From Malania oleifera (lineage: Eukaryota > Streptophyta > Magnoliopsida > Santalales > Ximeniaceae), in the NCBI RefSeq assembly GCF_029873635.1, contig NC_080419.1, forward strand, positions 72,652,597 through 72,716,596: DNA of 64,000 bases, in the 5' to 3' direction. Shown one piece after another: positions 35,475 to 46,232 of the stretch. The notes under the pieces are model-generated. The model saw nothing but the letters and a program-made list of their open reading frames with translations. It had not been told where the DNA came from and did not search any database. The position numbers were made by a program, and so were the translations under genes. The stretch's first letter is position 1. Each line of letters opens with the position of its first letter.

Positions 35475-37066
35475 TTAAAAAATATTCAAAAACTTAGAAA
35501 ATTGCTTATCTAATTTTTGTTTATGAAAACACTGAGGATAAGGAAGTGGAGTAGAGAGAATAGGAGGATTGTCAAGAAATGAAATTACTGGAGGCGTATC
35601 TGTCTCTTTTGGTGTGTCATCCACAATCTCGTCTTCTTCCACTTTATTCTTGCCTTGGCCATTATTTTCAGCTGTAGGGGTGGACATGGTTTCCTTTGAT
35701 GGTGACTTCTCAATTTCTCTTCCAATCCTAAGTATGATGACTTTGCATTGTTCCTTAGGATTCACTTTTGTGTTGCTAGGAAAAGTTCCTCTCTGTTGGG
35801 GGTTTATGGTCGTGGCCAGTTGCCCAATTTGCATTTCAAGATTCTTCATAGTGGCTCCCATATTGCTGCAATGAGTCTCAATATTATCCAACCGTAAATC
35901 AGCCTTTTTAATCCTTGCTTTGTCTCCTCAATAAATGATACCATGGCTTCCTCAAGCGACATCTTCTTCTCGCTTTGTTGACTATCAATTCCTGGAGGAG
36001 GTAGCAGCATATTCCTTGTATTTCCGTAAGACAAATTCTCATGATTTCGAAGCTCTGGATGCTAATATTGTGGCAAGGGATCACCATGATAATTGTAGTT
36101 CTGATTGTTGATGTATTAAACTTGTTCTTGACTCACTCCATTGCTTAAATATGTCCTACTTATAGCTACCACATATTCTACACTTTGTGGCATCCTTTGG
36201 GTTGTCAAAGTTAAAATCTGATGAGACAGAGAAGCAACTTGAGCTGAAAGTGCAGCAAACGGCTCTAATTCATGAATCCCAGCAACCTTCTTAGCCATAC
36301 TTCTTTCGGTTAGCCATTGATAGTTATTGGAGGTCATTTCTTCCAAAAGAGCAATAGCACCCTTAGGTGTCTTTGACATCAAAGCTCCCCTAGCCGCAGC
36401 ATCAACTAAAGTCCGAGTTTGCCTATTTAACCCATTATAGCACATCTGAATTTGTAACCATTTCAGAAATCCATGTTGTGGGCAGCGTCAAATCAAATCC
36501 TTATACCTTTCCTAAGCTTCATAGAGTGATTCAAAATCATGTTGCTTGAATTGACCAATCTCACTCCTGAGTTAAGCTATGTTTTGTAGGTAGAAAGAAT
36601 TTAGCCAAAAAAATTTCTACCATATCCTGCCAACTAGTGATACTCCTCGGTTGTAGAGACTGTAGCCAACCTCTTGCTTTGTCCCTCAAAGAAAAAGGGA
36701 ACAGTCTCAGTATAATGGAGTCTTCAGTAACACCATAATCTTTACAGTGTCACAAATCTCCAGAAACATCGCCAGATGGATATTGGGATCATCAAGTGGT
36801 GATCCACTGAATTGGGCCTACTGCACCATGCTAATGAATGCGGGTTTGAGCTCAAAATTGTTGGCATTAATGGGTTGGCGTCTGATACCTGAATAGTTGT
36901 CATTCACAACTGGTCGTACATAATCCTTTAAAAACACATTTTGTTGCCTGTTATCCATGGCTAGTACCCTCTTTTTCCTTAGTGCTCTAAGCGTTCTTTC
37001 AATCTCTGGGTTAAAAGGAATAATGGCATGACTTCTAGCACAGCACATCCAACATAAAAAACACAC
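35475..37066 (-). pseudogene. Athila-like gag, broken
   Basis: Pieces in order from 37066 leftwards: RRQPINANNFELKPAFISMV, a middle part (36780-36450) readable only across frames, CYNGLNRQTRTLVDAAARGA with LLEEMTSNNYQW (36445-36300), and MKNLEMQIGQLATTINPQQRG (about 35840). These are hallmark segments of Athila gag. At least four frameshifts or stops are present. Confidence 0.85.
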
Positions 37067-37193
37067 CTGAAATAAAGAAGATAAAAAGAAAATAAAATAA
37101 AATAAAAGGGAAAAGAAATAAAATAAAAATAAAATTCTAAATTAAAACCCATATTACTTTGAATCGATATTGGCAAAAATAAGAAAAACTCAA

Positions 37194-37211
37194 TCTTCGG
37201 CAATGGCACCA
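37194..37211 (-). other. Athila-like primer binding site
   Basis: The complement reads TGGTGCCATTGCCGAAGA, a close variant of the TGGCGCCGTTGCCGGGGA site used by Athila/Tat elements. It lies six bases from the LTR at 37218, which confirms orientation and family. Confidence 0.85.
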
Positions 37212-37217
37212 AAAACT

Positions 37218-38530
37218 TGATCGATGCAAAACTGCAAGTGCAAAGTATCACAGTTTTATAATATAGTGATGTGAAGAGTATCGTCCTCAGAGATTGGTGT
37301 CTTAATTTTACCAAGTACCAAAATTATACTAATCTTGATTTTATTTAGAAAGATTAATAATTTTAGAATGCGAAATTGAAATAAAGCTACTTTAAATAAA
37401 CTATTCAAGGGAAAATAAAATTGGTTGCCACGTATCAAATTAATGAGGGTGAAAACTTTTAGGATTATTCTTCGGGTTGTTACACCTTTACTATTCGTGT
37501 GTTGTATCTATGCAGCACACCAAAGGAAAACCTCCCAGCTACTCCTCTCTCTAGCCTCCTCGTCATGCGCCCCAAGAGAATTTTCCCAAAGAGCTCTATT
37601 GCCCCCCCCCCCCTCCCCGCGTTCGGGCTCCTCAAAAAATTATTCCAAAAATCCTATTTTCCTCCACTTTTCTTTGTGCCCTCACACCCACCTTTTTTCT
37701 TGAGGCCTCCTACCTATCCAATTCAACTTAGTGCACCACCAAGAGGACGCAGCTACATGGTTGGGTCAAATCACATTTTATTTTATTTTTTTTATTTTTT
37801 TTTTCTTTTCTTTTCTAGTTTCTTCCTTTTTTTTTTTCCAGCACACAATCCCTATTTTAGCCCTCCTACAGCCTGTAACTCTCAAAACTTAAAACATGAA
37901 AATTGTAGATAATTTCCTTGGATTTCCACAGCATTTTGAATTATCTCGATCAGAGGTCGGACGAGAAAGTTATGCCCAGATTATGAAGTAATTCCGAAAT
38001 AGTCCATGAAAGCAACGTATGATAACTTCTCATCCGATTTCAACTTTGATGCAGCCAATATTTCTCAAAATGAAAAAAATGAAAGTTGTATAGGATTCTC
38101 TTAGCTTTTTATATCATTTTTAATCATCTAAATCGGAGGTCGGATGAGAGAGTTATGCATAAATTATGAAGTAGTGTTGAAAACGGCCTCTCTTTGCGTG
38201 CATGGCTCGGCTTCCGAAAATTATCCTTTAAATGTTCATGAAAATCCTGAATGCTCACAGTCTTGATTTGGACTTCGCTTCATGTACACGACAACTCTAC
38301 ATGCTCACGACCCACTTACATTCTAATATCGGATTTAATGTTCAAAAATTATCCTATAATAATAAAACACGAGTGTCCATAAATGCTCGGCAACAAATAG
38401 GGTAATTATCTTAAAATTATCGTGCGAGCTCAATTATTAAAATATTAGACAAAATCGGGCATTTAGTTAAGATTATAATCTTTAATGTATGAATTTAAAT
38501 GCCTAATTATGCAATTTTGATGCATAATCA
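37218..38530 (-). mobile_element. Athila-like 5' LTR, internally deleted
   Basis: Matches 23391-25336 at both ends but lacks about 630 bp: the break follows gtgaaaacttttagg (37460) and resumes at the sequence equivalent to 24265. No matching 5-bp target duplication was found flanking the pair (atgtg at left, ctatg at right). Confidence 0.85.
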
Positions 38531-39699
38531 CTATGAGATCTGTCTAGTTTGATCTCGAATCTACAAGTACGACAACAAGCTCTTGAAGATGACTAGGAAT
38601 CTTTTATTGTATTCTTTGAACATGCCTAACTCCTGAGAGAGTGGGCTCATAAGTGGCTGCTATGGTTTTCTTCTCTCACGAAAACATTTGCCTCTGTGAG
38701 AGTTTTTTCATATCTCTAGCTGCTGAATGGAGCGCGTGTATAGGTTATAGCAGGGACCTTTGGACAAATATGACTAGGGCTTCCCATTAATTAAGAATTC
38801 CTAATCCGACCCAAATTCAACTTTAATTACGTTAATTATAATTCGTACCATTAAAAAATTATAATTGCACTCCTTATCATATTCAAAATTAAATTTTGAG
38901 CTCCTATTATTAAATGCTTATTTATCTCCCCACGTAAAGATTACAGATACCCGTTTATTAAATTAAATTACTGATAATTTAATTTAATAAATGGGTATCT
39001 GTAATCTTTACGTGTGATAATTTAATTATTTGACATATTAATTTCTTGAGACCTTCCACTTAACTTATTTGATTTGTCGGATTCAAAATCCACCTGCAGG
39101 GTTTGACATAATTAAAACTTATAAGCTTCCTCAAGGGGATATCATGAATCTCGATACCGGGACGCAGATTCCATCAATAATTAATGTTCACCATACACAT
39201 AATGTCATCACCCAACTCACTGAATATTTTGACCCATAAAAAATCTCACTCTAACTTCTTTGAATCAAAAGTAATAAACACTATATGCACGTGTCCATTA
39301 ATCATATCAAGATTAAGAGCATAAACACTCATAATAACCATACACACAAAGTGTACTAGCACAAGGAGTTGGAACTGTACCATTCCCAATAGTCAATACA
39401 AACCTATTAAAATCTTGTGCTACAGTCCTACCAATGGTGTGTCCAATTTCATTTAAAATTGTGAACAATAAACTTATATTTTATAAGAACTAATGATCTA
39501 ATCTTCTATGAATAAGTCGTACTCTACACATTAGATCACCTACTATATAGAATAAAAGACACACATGCATAATCATTAAATAAATAATGTCATATAAACA
39601 CTGCTCACAAAGATTTTCATTAAAATGGAAGAACTGAAGTTATTAATAAATACTAAAACCGATTACATAAAACATGTCTTTCAGTATAAATCCCTAACA
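38531..39699 (-). mobile_element. Copia-type LTR, outer piece
   Basis: The minus-strand start TGTTAGGGATTTATAC is at 39699, a typical LTR beginning. The other end is interrupted by the Athila-like element at 38530 and resumes at 23390. Combined length is about 1.28 kb. It contains the 40-bp hairpin at 38931. Confidence 0.65.
38931..39014. repeat. Near-perfect 40-bp inverted repeat
   Basis: Left arm 38931-38970, four-base spacer ctga, right arm 38975-39014. Arms start cacgtaaagattacaga and mirror with one mismatch (c/t at the ccgttt/atgggt position), which as RNA would be a G-U pair. Confidence 0.95.
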
Positions 39700-40715
39700 A
39701 GTAGTACTCGGAGATCCAAATGGAGTGATGGTTTCCTTCCAACTAACAAGCTCTCATGTTTGATATCTTGAGTGCTTATGAAAGGATGGAATTTGGGCAC
39801 ATGTCTAGGGTTTGTAGTAGCAATGAAAGAAAATACACAAGTTAATGAAACCCAAACTTCTTTACCTATAGGTGATGAATTTCTAGATATTTTTCCAGAT
39901 GATTTATCGGGGCTGCCTCCAAAAGGAGATTGAATTTAATATTGATTTGGTGCTCGGAATGGAACTTGTGTCGACTGCTTCATATAGAATGACATTATCT
40001 GAACTAAGACAACCTATGGTGCAACTAGAAGATCTCCTTGACAAAGAATTTATTTGATCTAGTGTATCACTATGGGTTGCACCTGTGTTATTTGCTAAGA
40101 AACATAATGAGTCCTTGAGCCTATGCATTGATTATTGGAAGTTGAATCGGGTTACATTAAGAATTGGTATCGACTTCCAAGAATTGGTGGACTTTTTGAT
40201 CAATTGGCGAAATTCCAAAATTTCTAAAGATTGGCTTTCAATCAAATTACCACCAATTGAGATTTGGGAATTAAACATCCCAAAGACGGAATTTAGCACA
40301 CAATATGATCACTATAAGTTTCTTGTGTTACCATTTGGGGTTACCAATACACCTTACATTTTCATGGATATGATGAATCAGGTTATTCAATCATACTAGG
40401 ATCAATTTATTATAGTTTTTTATAGATAATTTTTGATATATTTAAAGACTCAAGAAGAGCATGAACAATATTGGTGATTAACTTTACAAACATTATGGGA
40501 GCATCGGTTATATGCCTAACAGGAAACGTGAGTTCTGGACAACTAGTGCAAAATTTTTTGGTCATGTCATAATCAAAGAATAGTTATCTATTGATTCTTC
40601 TAAGGTTGACGTTGTATTGAGTTGGGGAACCCCTAAAAATGTGGCTTAAATTCATAGCTTCTTGGGTTTTGCAGGGTATTATCACAGGTTTGTGTGGAAT
40701 TTTTTCTAGAATGTC
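39700..40715 (+). pseudogene. Gypsy reverse transcriptase, first half of split copy
   Basis: Reads DEFLDIFPDDLSGLPP across a frameshift, LCIDYWKLNRVTLR, FSTQYDHYKFLVLPFGVTNTPYIFMDMMNQV and, near 40665, HSFLGFAGYYHRF. The catalytic YxDD region (about 40420) is destroyed. It belongs to the same family as the minus copy at 1826-3350. It is interrupted at 40715 by a solo LTR. Confidence 0.8.
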
Positions 40716-42755
40716 TGTAATGACTTGAAGAATAATGGTATTTAAATATTAAATAGAGAGGAAAATGGAAATATAAACGAGGGCGGCGGCAGACTTTGTT
40801 GACGAACGCTTCGCGTTCGTCGACCACGTGGTATTTTGGGCTCGTTGACGAGAAGATATCGAGAGACTATTTTTCCTAGCTCTGAATTTCATCGATGAGG
40901 AATAGTATTCATTGACAAATTGGCTACTTGACCTTGTCGTTGAAGTGACGTGGCTCATTGGCGAAGGTCAGTGTATAAATAGGCCTAACATTTATTTTAT
41001 GGCCGAAAATCCTATGAGAATTTTTCTCTCTCTCCTCACTTCATCCCTTCTACTTTCTCTCTAAGATCTCGGGTCGGATTCTCGCCGGTTCGACGATCTG
41101 AAGCCACCACGACGCTTCTGAGGAAGTTCTCTGCAAACCTACCAAAGTGGATCGTCGGTGGAATTACTTTGGAATTCATCCCTGGTTTAAGGTAAGACTT
41201 TTTACTCAAAATTTGGTCTTTCCATAGTTATAGGAAATGTTGTACATGAAGAAATACTAAAATTTAATTATGACAAATTTTGATTTCAGGGTGTTGAACG
41301 GGGAACCCTGTGAGTGCAGGACGAGTGTTTTTTAGGGGGTTTCTTTGCAGAAATAAGGTAAGGAAATAAACTAAAGCAGTCATTTTTCCATGAAAATACT
41401 ATTAAATTACTAGTAGATTTATGTTCAGAAAGCATGTATTATATTTGAATATTATTGAGAAAATATTTATTTGGGAAAATGCTGCTATTATATTGAAATG
41501 TATGTATTAGTATGAAATGCTAGAAAATATGATTTCAGTGTAGAATATATAGTCTTATTTAGTATTGTGCGGCATGAATTTTAATTTATGTGAAAAGTAT
41601 TATGTTAAGACAATTTTACAGATAAAGTATGTTTTCAAAAAATATTGAATAATGCAGTACATTACGATTTTGCAATACATAATAAATAACATGTTTATTC
41701 AGATTATTATTTATGAAATGTTCGGTGCAAGGCCGTGATTGATAGCCAGCGCAAGGCCATGTATTATGTATGATTTCGGCACAAGGCCGTATTTATGAAA
41801 TGTTTGGTGCAAGGCAGCAGATATGAAAGTAATCGGCGCAAGTTTGTATGTATTTATGCTATTACAGTAAATGCTATCAATCTATTTATGTTAAATTGTA
41901 TATTATCAGAACCCGGATGATAGTTCAGTTTAGTTACAGGAGCACGCTACCATAGCTATACAGATCAAATTATTATGTTTCAAACTTGTGCTAACCTCCC
42001 CTGCTAGTAGAGGGGGTGGGAGATGGATAGTCGATGTGGCATTCAGTGTAGAGTTGTAGACGTCCACCTAACAGTCCAGACCAGGGTGTGGTAGGCTCAT
42101 CGTACTTACAGACATTTTTGACTCTGCAGTAGTTGGCCAACTATTGTCGGGTCCCACCTTCGGGCTGCACAACCCGTCATAGGGGGTAATATATGACATC
42201 AGCTAACTATTCATCTTGGGTAAATGTATGTTTACTCAAAAAGTATATGTTTATTAGAAATATGAAAATATATGTTTATGTAGTTATTAAATGATTAATG
42301 TTTTCTAGTATGCAAAATGTACTGTATATCTATATTAGCATTAAATATTCATGTTGCACACAACTGTATTTAGTTTATTTTTCCTTACTGAGAGGTGTCT
42401 CACCCCAACTTAAATAATTTTCAAGAAACCCAAAAAGATCGGTAGAGTGAGACCGTCATTGAGTTAGTTGTACTACCCCGCTAGAAGGTAAGTTTTGAAC
42501 TAGGATCAGGAGATTTTTGTTACGGGATCCTAGATATACTTTTGGATTTTCTTTAGGGATTGTATATGAGTACAATATTTTTTTTGGATTGTAATTAACT
42601 CTGGTATTATGTATTTTATGGTTTGATAGATGTAATTTATATTTACTGCTGCTTAGGTTTCCACTGTGTAAGTCAGGTATACCCCGTTACCCACAGGTTT
42701 GAGTTCACTGTGTTGACTACATTTAATTATACAGTAAATTAAGCAAGTCGTGACA
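40716..42755 (+). mobile_element. Solo LTR with perfect 5-bp target duplication
   Basis: Begins TGTAATGACTTG and ends GTCGTGACA, flanked by ATGTC at 40711-40715 and 42756-42760. Removing it and one ATGTC rejoins the host reading FSRMSVPLIKLTRK. Contains CGTCGACGA-like motifs (40800-40960), TATAAATA at 40974-40981 and the cgggctgcacaacccgtcat block at 42161. Length 2040 bp. Confidence 0.95.
41712..41850. repeat. Short tandem array in solo LTR
   Basis: Four to five diverged units of about 30 bp with the core CGGCGCAAGGCCGT (variants tcggtgcaaggccgt, tcggcacaaggccgt, tcggcgcaagtttgt). Confidence 0.8.
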
Positions 42756-43340
42756 ATGTCTGTTCCACTGATCAAGTTGACAAGGAAAATGTGGTTGCCT
42801 AGGGATCATGATACTTAAAGCCTCACAAGTGTAATTATCTGACCCATGACTTGGAATTAGCTACTATTATGTTTGCATTAAAATTATACCGTTCATACTT
42901 ATATGGAAAAAAAATTTGAATTGTATTTAGATGATAAAAGCCTTAAATACCTCTTTATTCAGAAGAAATTTTATTTTGGATCTAGAGGATGATAAGGGGG
43001 TGGTTACTAGGGATCCTAACCGTATTGTAATTTGGTTACTAAATTTTGTTGGTACCATTTTTAAAGAAGGATTTAGAATATATTATTTGTTGAGAGAGAA
43101 AAGTTATGTCGGTGTTAGATCTTTGGGGAACTGGAAGTGAGAAGTAAAGTTGTTGTGTTGTGTGTTGGTTATGTAGCAAGGGGAATTAGTGCAGGATGTT
43201 CAATCCATCAGTTCATGTTAGTTATCAGTTCTGATAGGGTTGTTCATGAGTTTAACTTAAATTTGTTGGGTTCATGATAAATTTTATTCAGAGTTGTATT
43301 TAGCAAATTTCAAGGACAAATTTTTATAAGGAGGAGAGAA
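42756..43340 (+). pseudogene. Gypsy RNase H remnant and polypurine tract
   Basis: Continues SVPLIKLTRK, then [21 protein letters not shown] and LDDKSLKYLF of RNase H, heavily frameshifted. Integrase is absent. It ends with a polypurine tract (ataaggaggagagaa, 43327-43340) directly before an LTR. Confidence 0.75.
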
Positions 43341-43706
43341 TGTAACGATCCCAAAAATAATATACATATAAGTGTTAAAAATTAAATTAAAAAATTTTAA
43401 ATTATTAATTAATTAATTAATTAGTTTATTAATTAAATAAGATAATAAAATAAATAATATAATGCATATATGTCTGTTGATATTAGGTGATAGGATATCT
43501 ATAAAAACAAAAGGACAAAGCAAGATATATATAATAATAATAATAATATTGTTAATGATGTAGGCAGTGAGGAGCCCTGTCAATTCAAAACTCTCAAATT
43601 TTTTATCCCAAGCAAGTATATATATATAACTAAAAAAGAAATCTTCCTAATGTTTAGCAATATTAGATTTCATTCGAATTGGCCACCCCCCCTTAAGGGC
43701 CAAATT

Positions 43707-43708
<2 letters not shown>

Positions 43709-43754
<46 letters not shown>
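43709..43754. repeat. (CT)n microsatellite
   Basis: About 23 perfect CT units in the leader position of the LTR. Confidence 0.95.
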
Positions 43755-43756
<2 letters not shown>

Positions 43757-44299
43757 CCGAATTGAAAAATGAATACCATTTCTAGGTCCTAACTCTGCTC
43801 TTGAACATTTTAACTGGAGTGGATTCATTATTGGAACGTTATAGGCACCACTCTAAGGTTAAGGTAAGGGGAATAGATTATGTCAGTTCACTTTTAAAAT
43901 ATTCTATATTAAATTTGAATACGTGAATTTAATTAGATTTATGTTAATTAAAATATGTTCGATTAAAATTCAACAGGTGAAATTAATTATATCTATGTTC
44001 TGATTTTATTTTAAAAAATATGTCCGAATTAAATTAAATTGTAGGGATTTGATTATATCCAATTTTTGCGAATATTTTGGAAATAAATTAATCTGCAGGG
44101 ATTTGAGTATATCGGGTTTTCTTGGAATATAATGGAATTAAATTAAATAAGTGAAATTAATCATATTTTAGTTTTCAGTAAAATATATATTTTCTCCGAA
44201 CAATTTATTATAATATAATTTATTATTCAAATCGTGTGGCATGAGAATAGTTATTATTGTATGATTAAACATGATGATTTTTATATAATTATGAAATGG

Positions 44300-44445
44300 C
44301 AGTTCAACCAGCTTTATGTCGAGTTCAATATGATATGACAGTTCAGCCGACTTTATGCCGAGTTCAGCCGATTTTATGTCGAGTTTAGTATGAAATGACA
44401 GTTCAACCGACCTTATGCCGAGTTCAGACAGCTTTATGTCAAGTT
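44300..44445. repeat. Short tandem array in LTR
   Basis: About five units of 25-45 bp with the core gttcagccgactttatgccgag and variants, at the position equivalent to the arrays in the other LTR copies. Confidence 0.8.
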
Positions 44446-45472
44446 ATGAAATAACATTTTTATATAGAGATATGATATAACAGATTTTATACAGAATCAT
44501 GAACATGTCAGTTTTATATAGACTTATGAAAATGAGATCATGTTACAGTTTTATTATATAAATTGTATTATATGGCATCAGAGTTATTTTATACAGAATC
44601 ATGAACATGTCAGATTTTATATAGACTTATGAAAAAGAGATCATGTTATAGTTTTATTATATAAATTATATTATATGGTATCAGAACCCCGATGGACTAG
44701 TTATGATTTAAAGCACGATATCATAACTAGTATTACATGCAATGCAGCCGCACTATCAGGAAAGTGTAGGCGGATGACAGTCGATTGGCCCTTGGAGTAT
44801 CAATATTGTAGGAGCAGGTTACTCACTGGGTCCGGACTAGGTTGAGTAGGCAATCGTATTATAGACATAACAGTTTTGACTTAGTTTGGTAGGCCAGCCA
44901 TGACTAAATCCAATCTTCGGGCCGCAAAACTCAATCATGGGAGATTATACATAATAATATATGATAGTCCAATTAGGGGAAATTCTTTTATGTATATATG
45001 TAAATTTACGAAAACATAATTAATTATTTAGTTAAAAGTATGTTTGAGTAGAAAATATGTATTTTAAATGTTAGAGATGCGAGTTATGATATATACACAT
45101 GCTTTTTCAGTTAAAGTTAAATTAAAGGCTATCTTTTGCTTATGTAAAGACTCATCTGTCACACAATAATAATATATTTCGTCTTATTGAGAAGTGTTTC
45201 ACCCCATCATTATCTAATACTTTTCAGATGCCATGAGGAGCAAGTAATCAGAGTAGTGCAGTGGAAGCGCGTGTGTGATAAAAGGTCTTATTTAGAATTG
45301 TTAATATTTTATTTATATTGTGATGAGTTCAGAGCTTTATTGCGATATTCATTGATAAGTTTAGATCTTTAATGTAATATTGGGATAGTTTAGTACTCCG
45401 TTAATTAGCATTTGAGGACTTCCGCTGTCTTTATCAGTGATTATTATAATATGAAATATTTAGGTTATTACA

Positions 45473-46120
45473 GATGGTATTAGAAAAATTTAAACGAAAT
45501 TTTCTAAGTTACTACAGATGCATAGAACTTTAGAGTCCAAATGTAAACTTTAATGGTTATATTATTTTTTTGTAATCATAATAAAAATCTAAAGCTTATT
45601 TTATCAAGAAAAAACATAATTTGTTGACTAAAGAGAAATTTGATTATTTTAAATTTTTATTTTTAATTTATCCATTTTTTGTGATAAATATTAAATTTAT
45701 ATTTAATATTTTAAATTAAAAAGTCGCACATTTTGAAAACGAATTTTCACGTGCAAGGCTTGTGTTCTTTCACTGGTATATATATAAAACTAAAAACTGC
45801 GTCGCTGTTCGAGTCAAACGACGACGGCTCGCGTGGTCTCAGTCGTGAACAACACGTGACCATTTACAACTGTACGCACTGCACAGAGACTCCCCCCACG
45901 CCCCCCAACTTTTCCTTCTCCTCATCTTATCCATAGCCAATGCATTATTGCAGAAAAAATTCCATGACACAACCTTTAGCTCTCAAGCTTGCCTTTCTGT
46001 GCTGCTGTACGAATCAAACCCCGCCCTCTAACCTCTCGCTTGGAAAATTCTCAAATTCTAATCCTCTTTCGTTTTTGGATTTTTCAGAAATTTTTTGGGA
46101 TAATAATTTAGAGATTGGAA
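45473..46120 (+). promoter_or_regulatory. Putative ENOD93-like promoter and leader
   Basis: A TATA-like TATATAAAA at 45781-45789 suggests a start near 45815 and a leader of about 300 bp. A 72-codon upstream frame starts at 45940 and runs to 46158, overlapping the main ATG (46121) in another frame, which would reduce translation if the leader is as predicted. The nearest transposon end is at 45472. No ribosome site logic applies in plants; the start was chosen by homology. Confidence 0.5.
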
Positions 46121-46232
46121 ATGGGGTTGCCGTCGGAAATGAGGGACTTGTGGCGTAGCAGGAGCAATTCGGTGTTGATTGCTTCTCCAGCCGAAGATCA
46201 GAAGATTCTGAATGCAAGACATTGTACCCAAG
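46121..46232 (+). CDS. ENOD93-like coding exon 1
   Basis: Starts at ATG 46121 in the context ggaaatggg and ends CCCAAG before GTTCGATT. 37 codons plus one base (phase 1). Encodes the soluble N-terminus up to HCTQ. Confidence 0.88.

Larger units (their letters stand above)
43341..45472 (+). mobile_element. Gypsy LTR upstream of ENOD93-like gene
   Basis: TGTAACGATCCC to GGTTATTACA, 2132 bp. Preceded by a polypurine tract and followed by a primer-site-like atggtattagaaa (45474), so it has internal sequence on both sides. Contains a (CT)n run (43709-43754), a short array around 44300-44445, and the tcgggccgcaaaactc block (44918). Same strand as the downstream gene. Confidence 0.85.

Noticed and set aside
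46014-46217. Minus-strand frame over ENOD93-like exon 1
   Set aside because: Antisense of the coding exon; no support.
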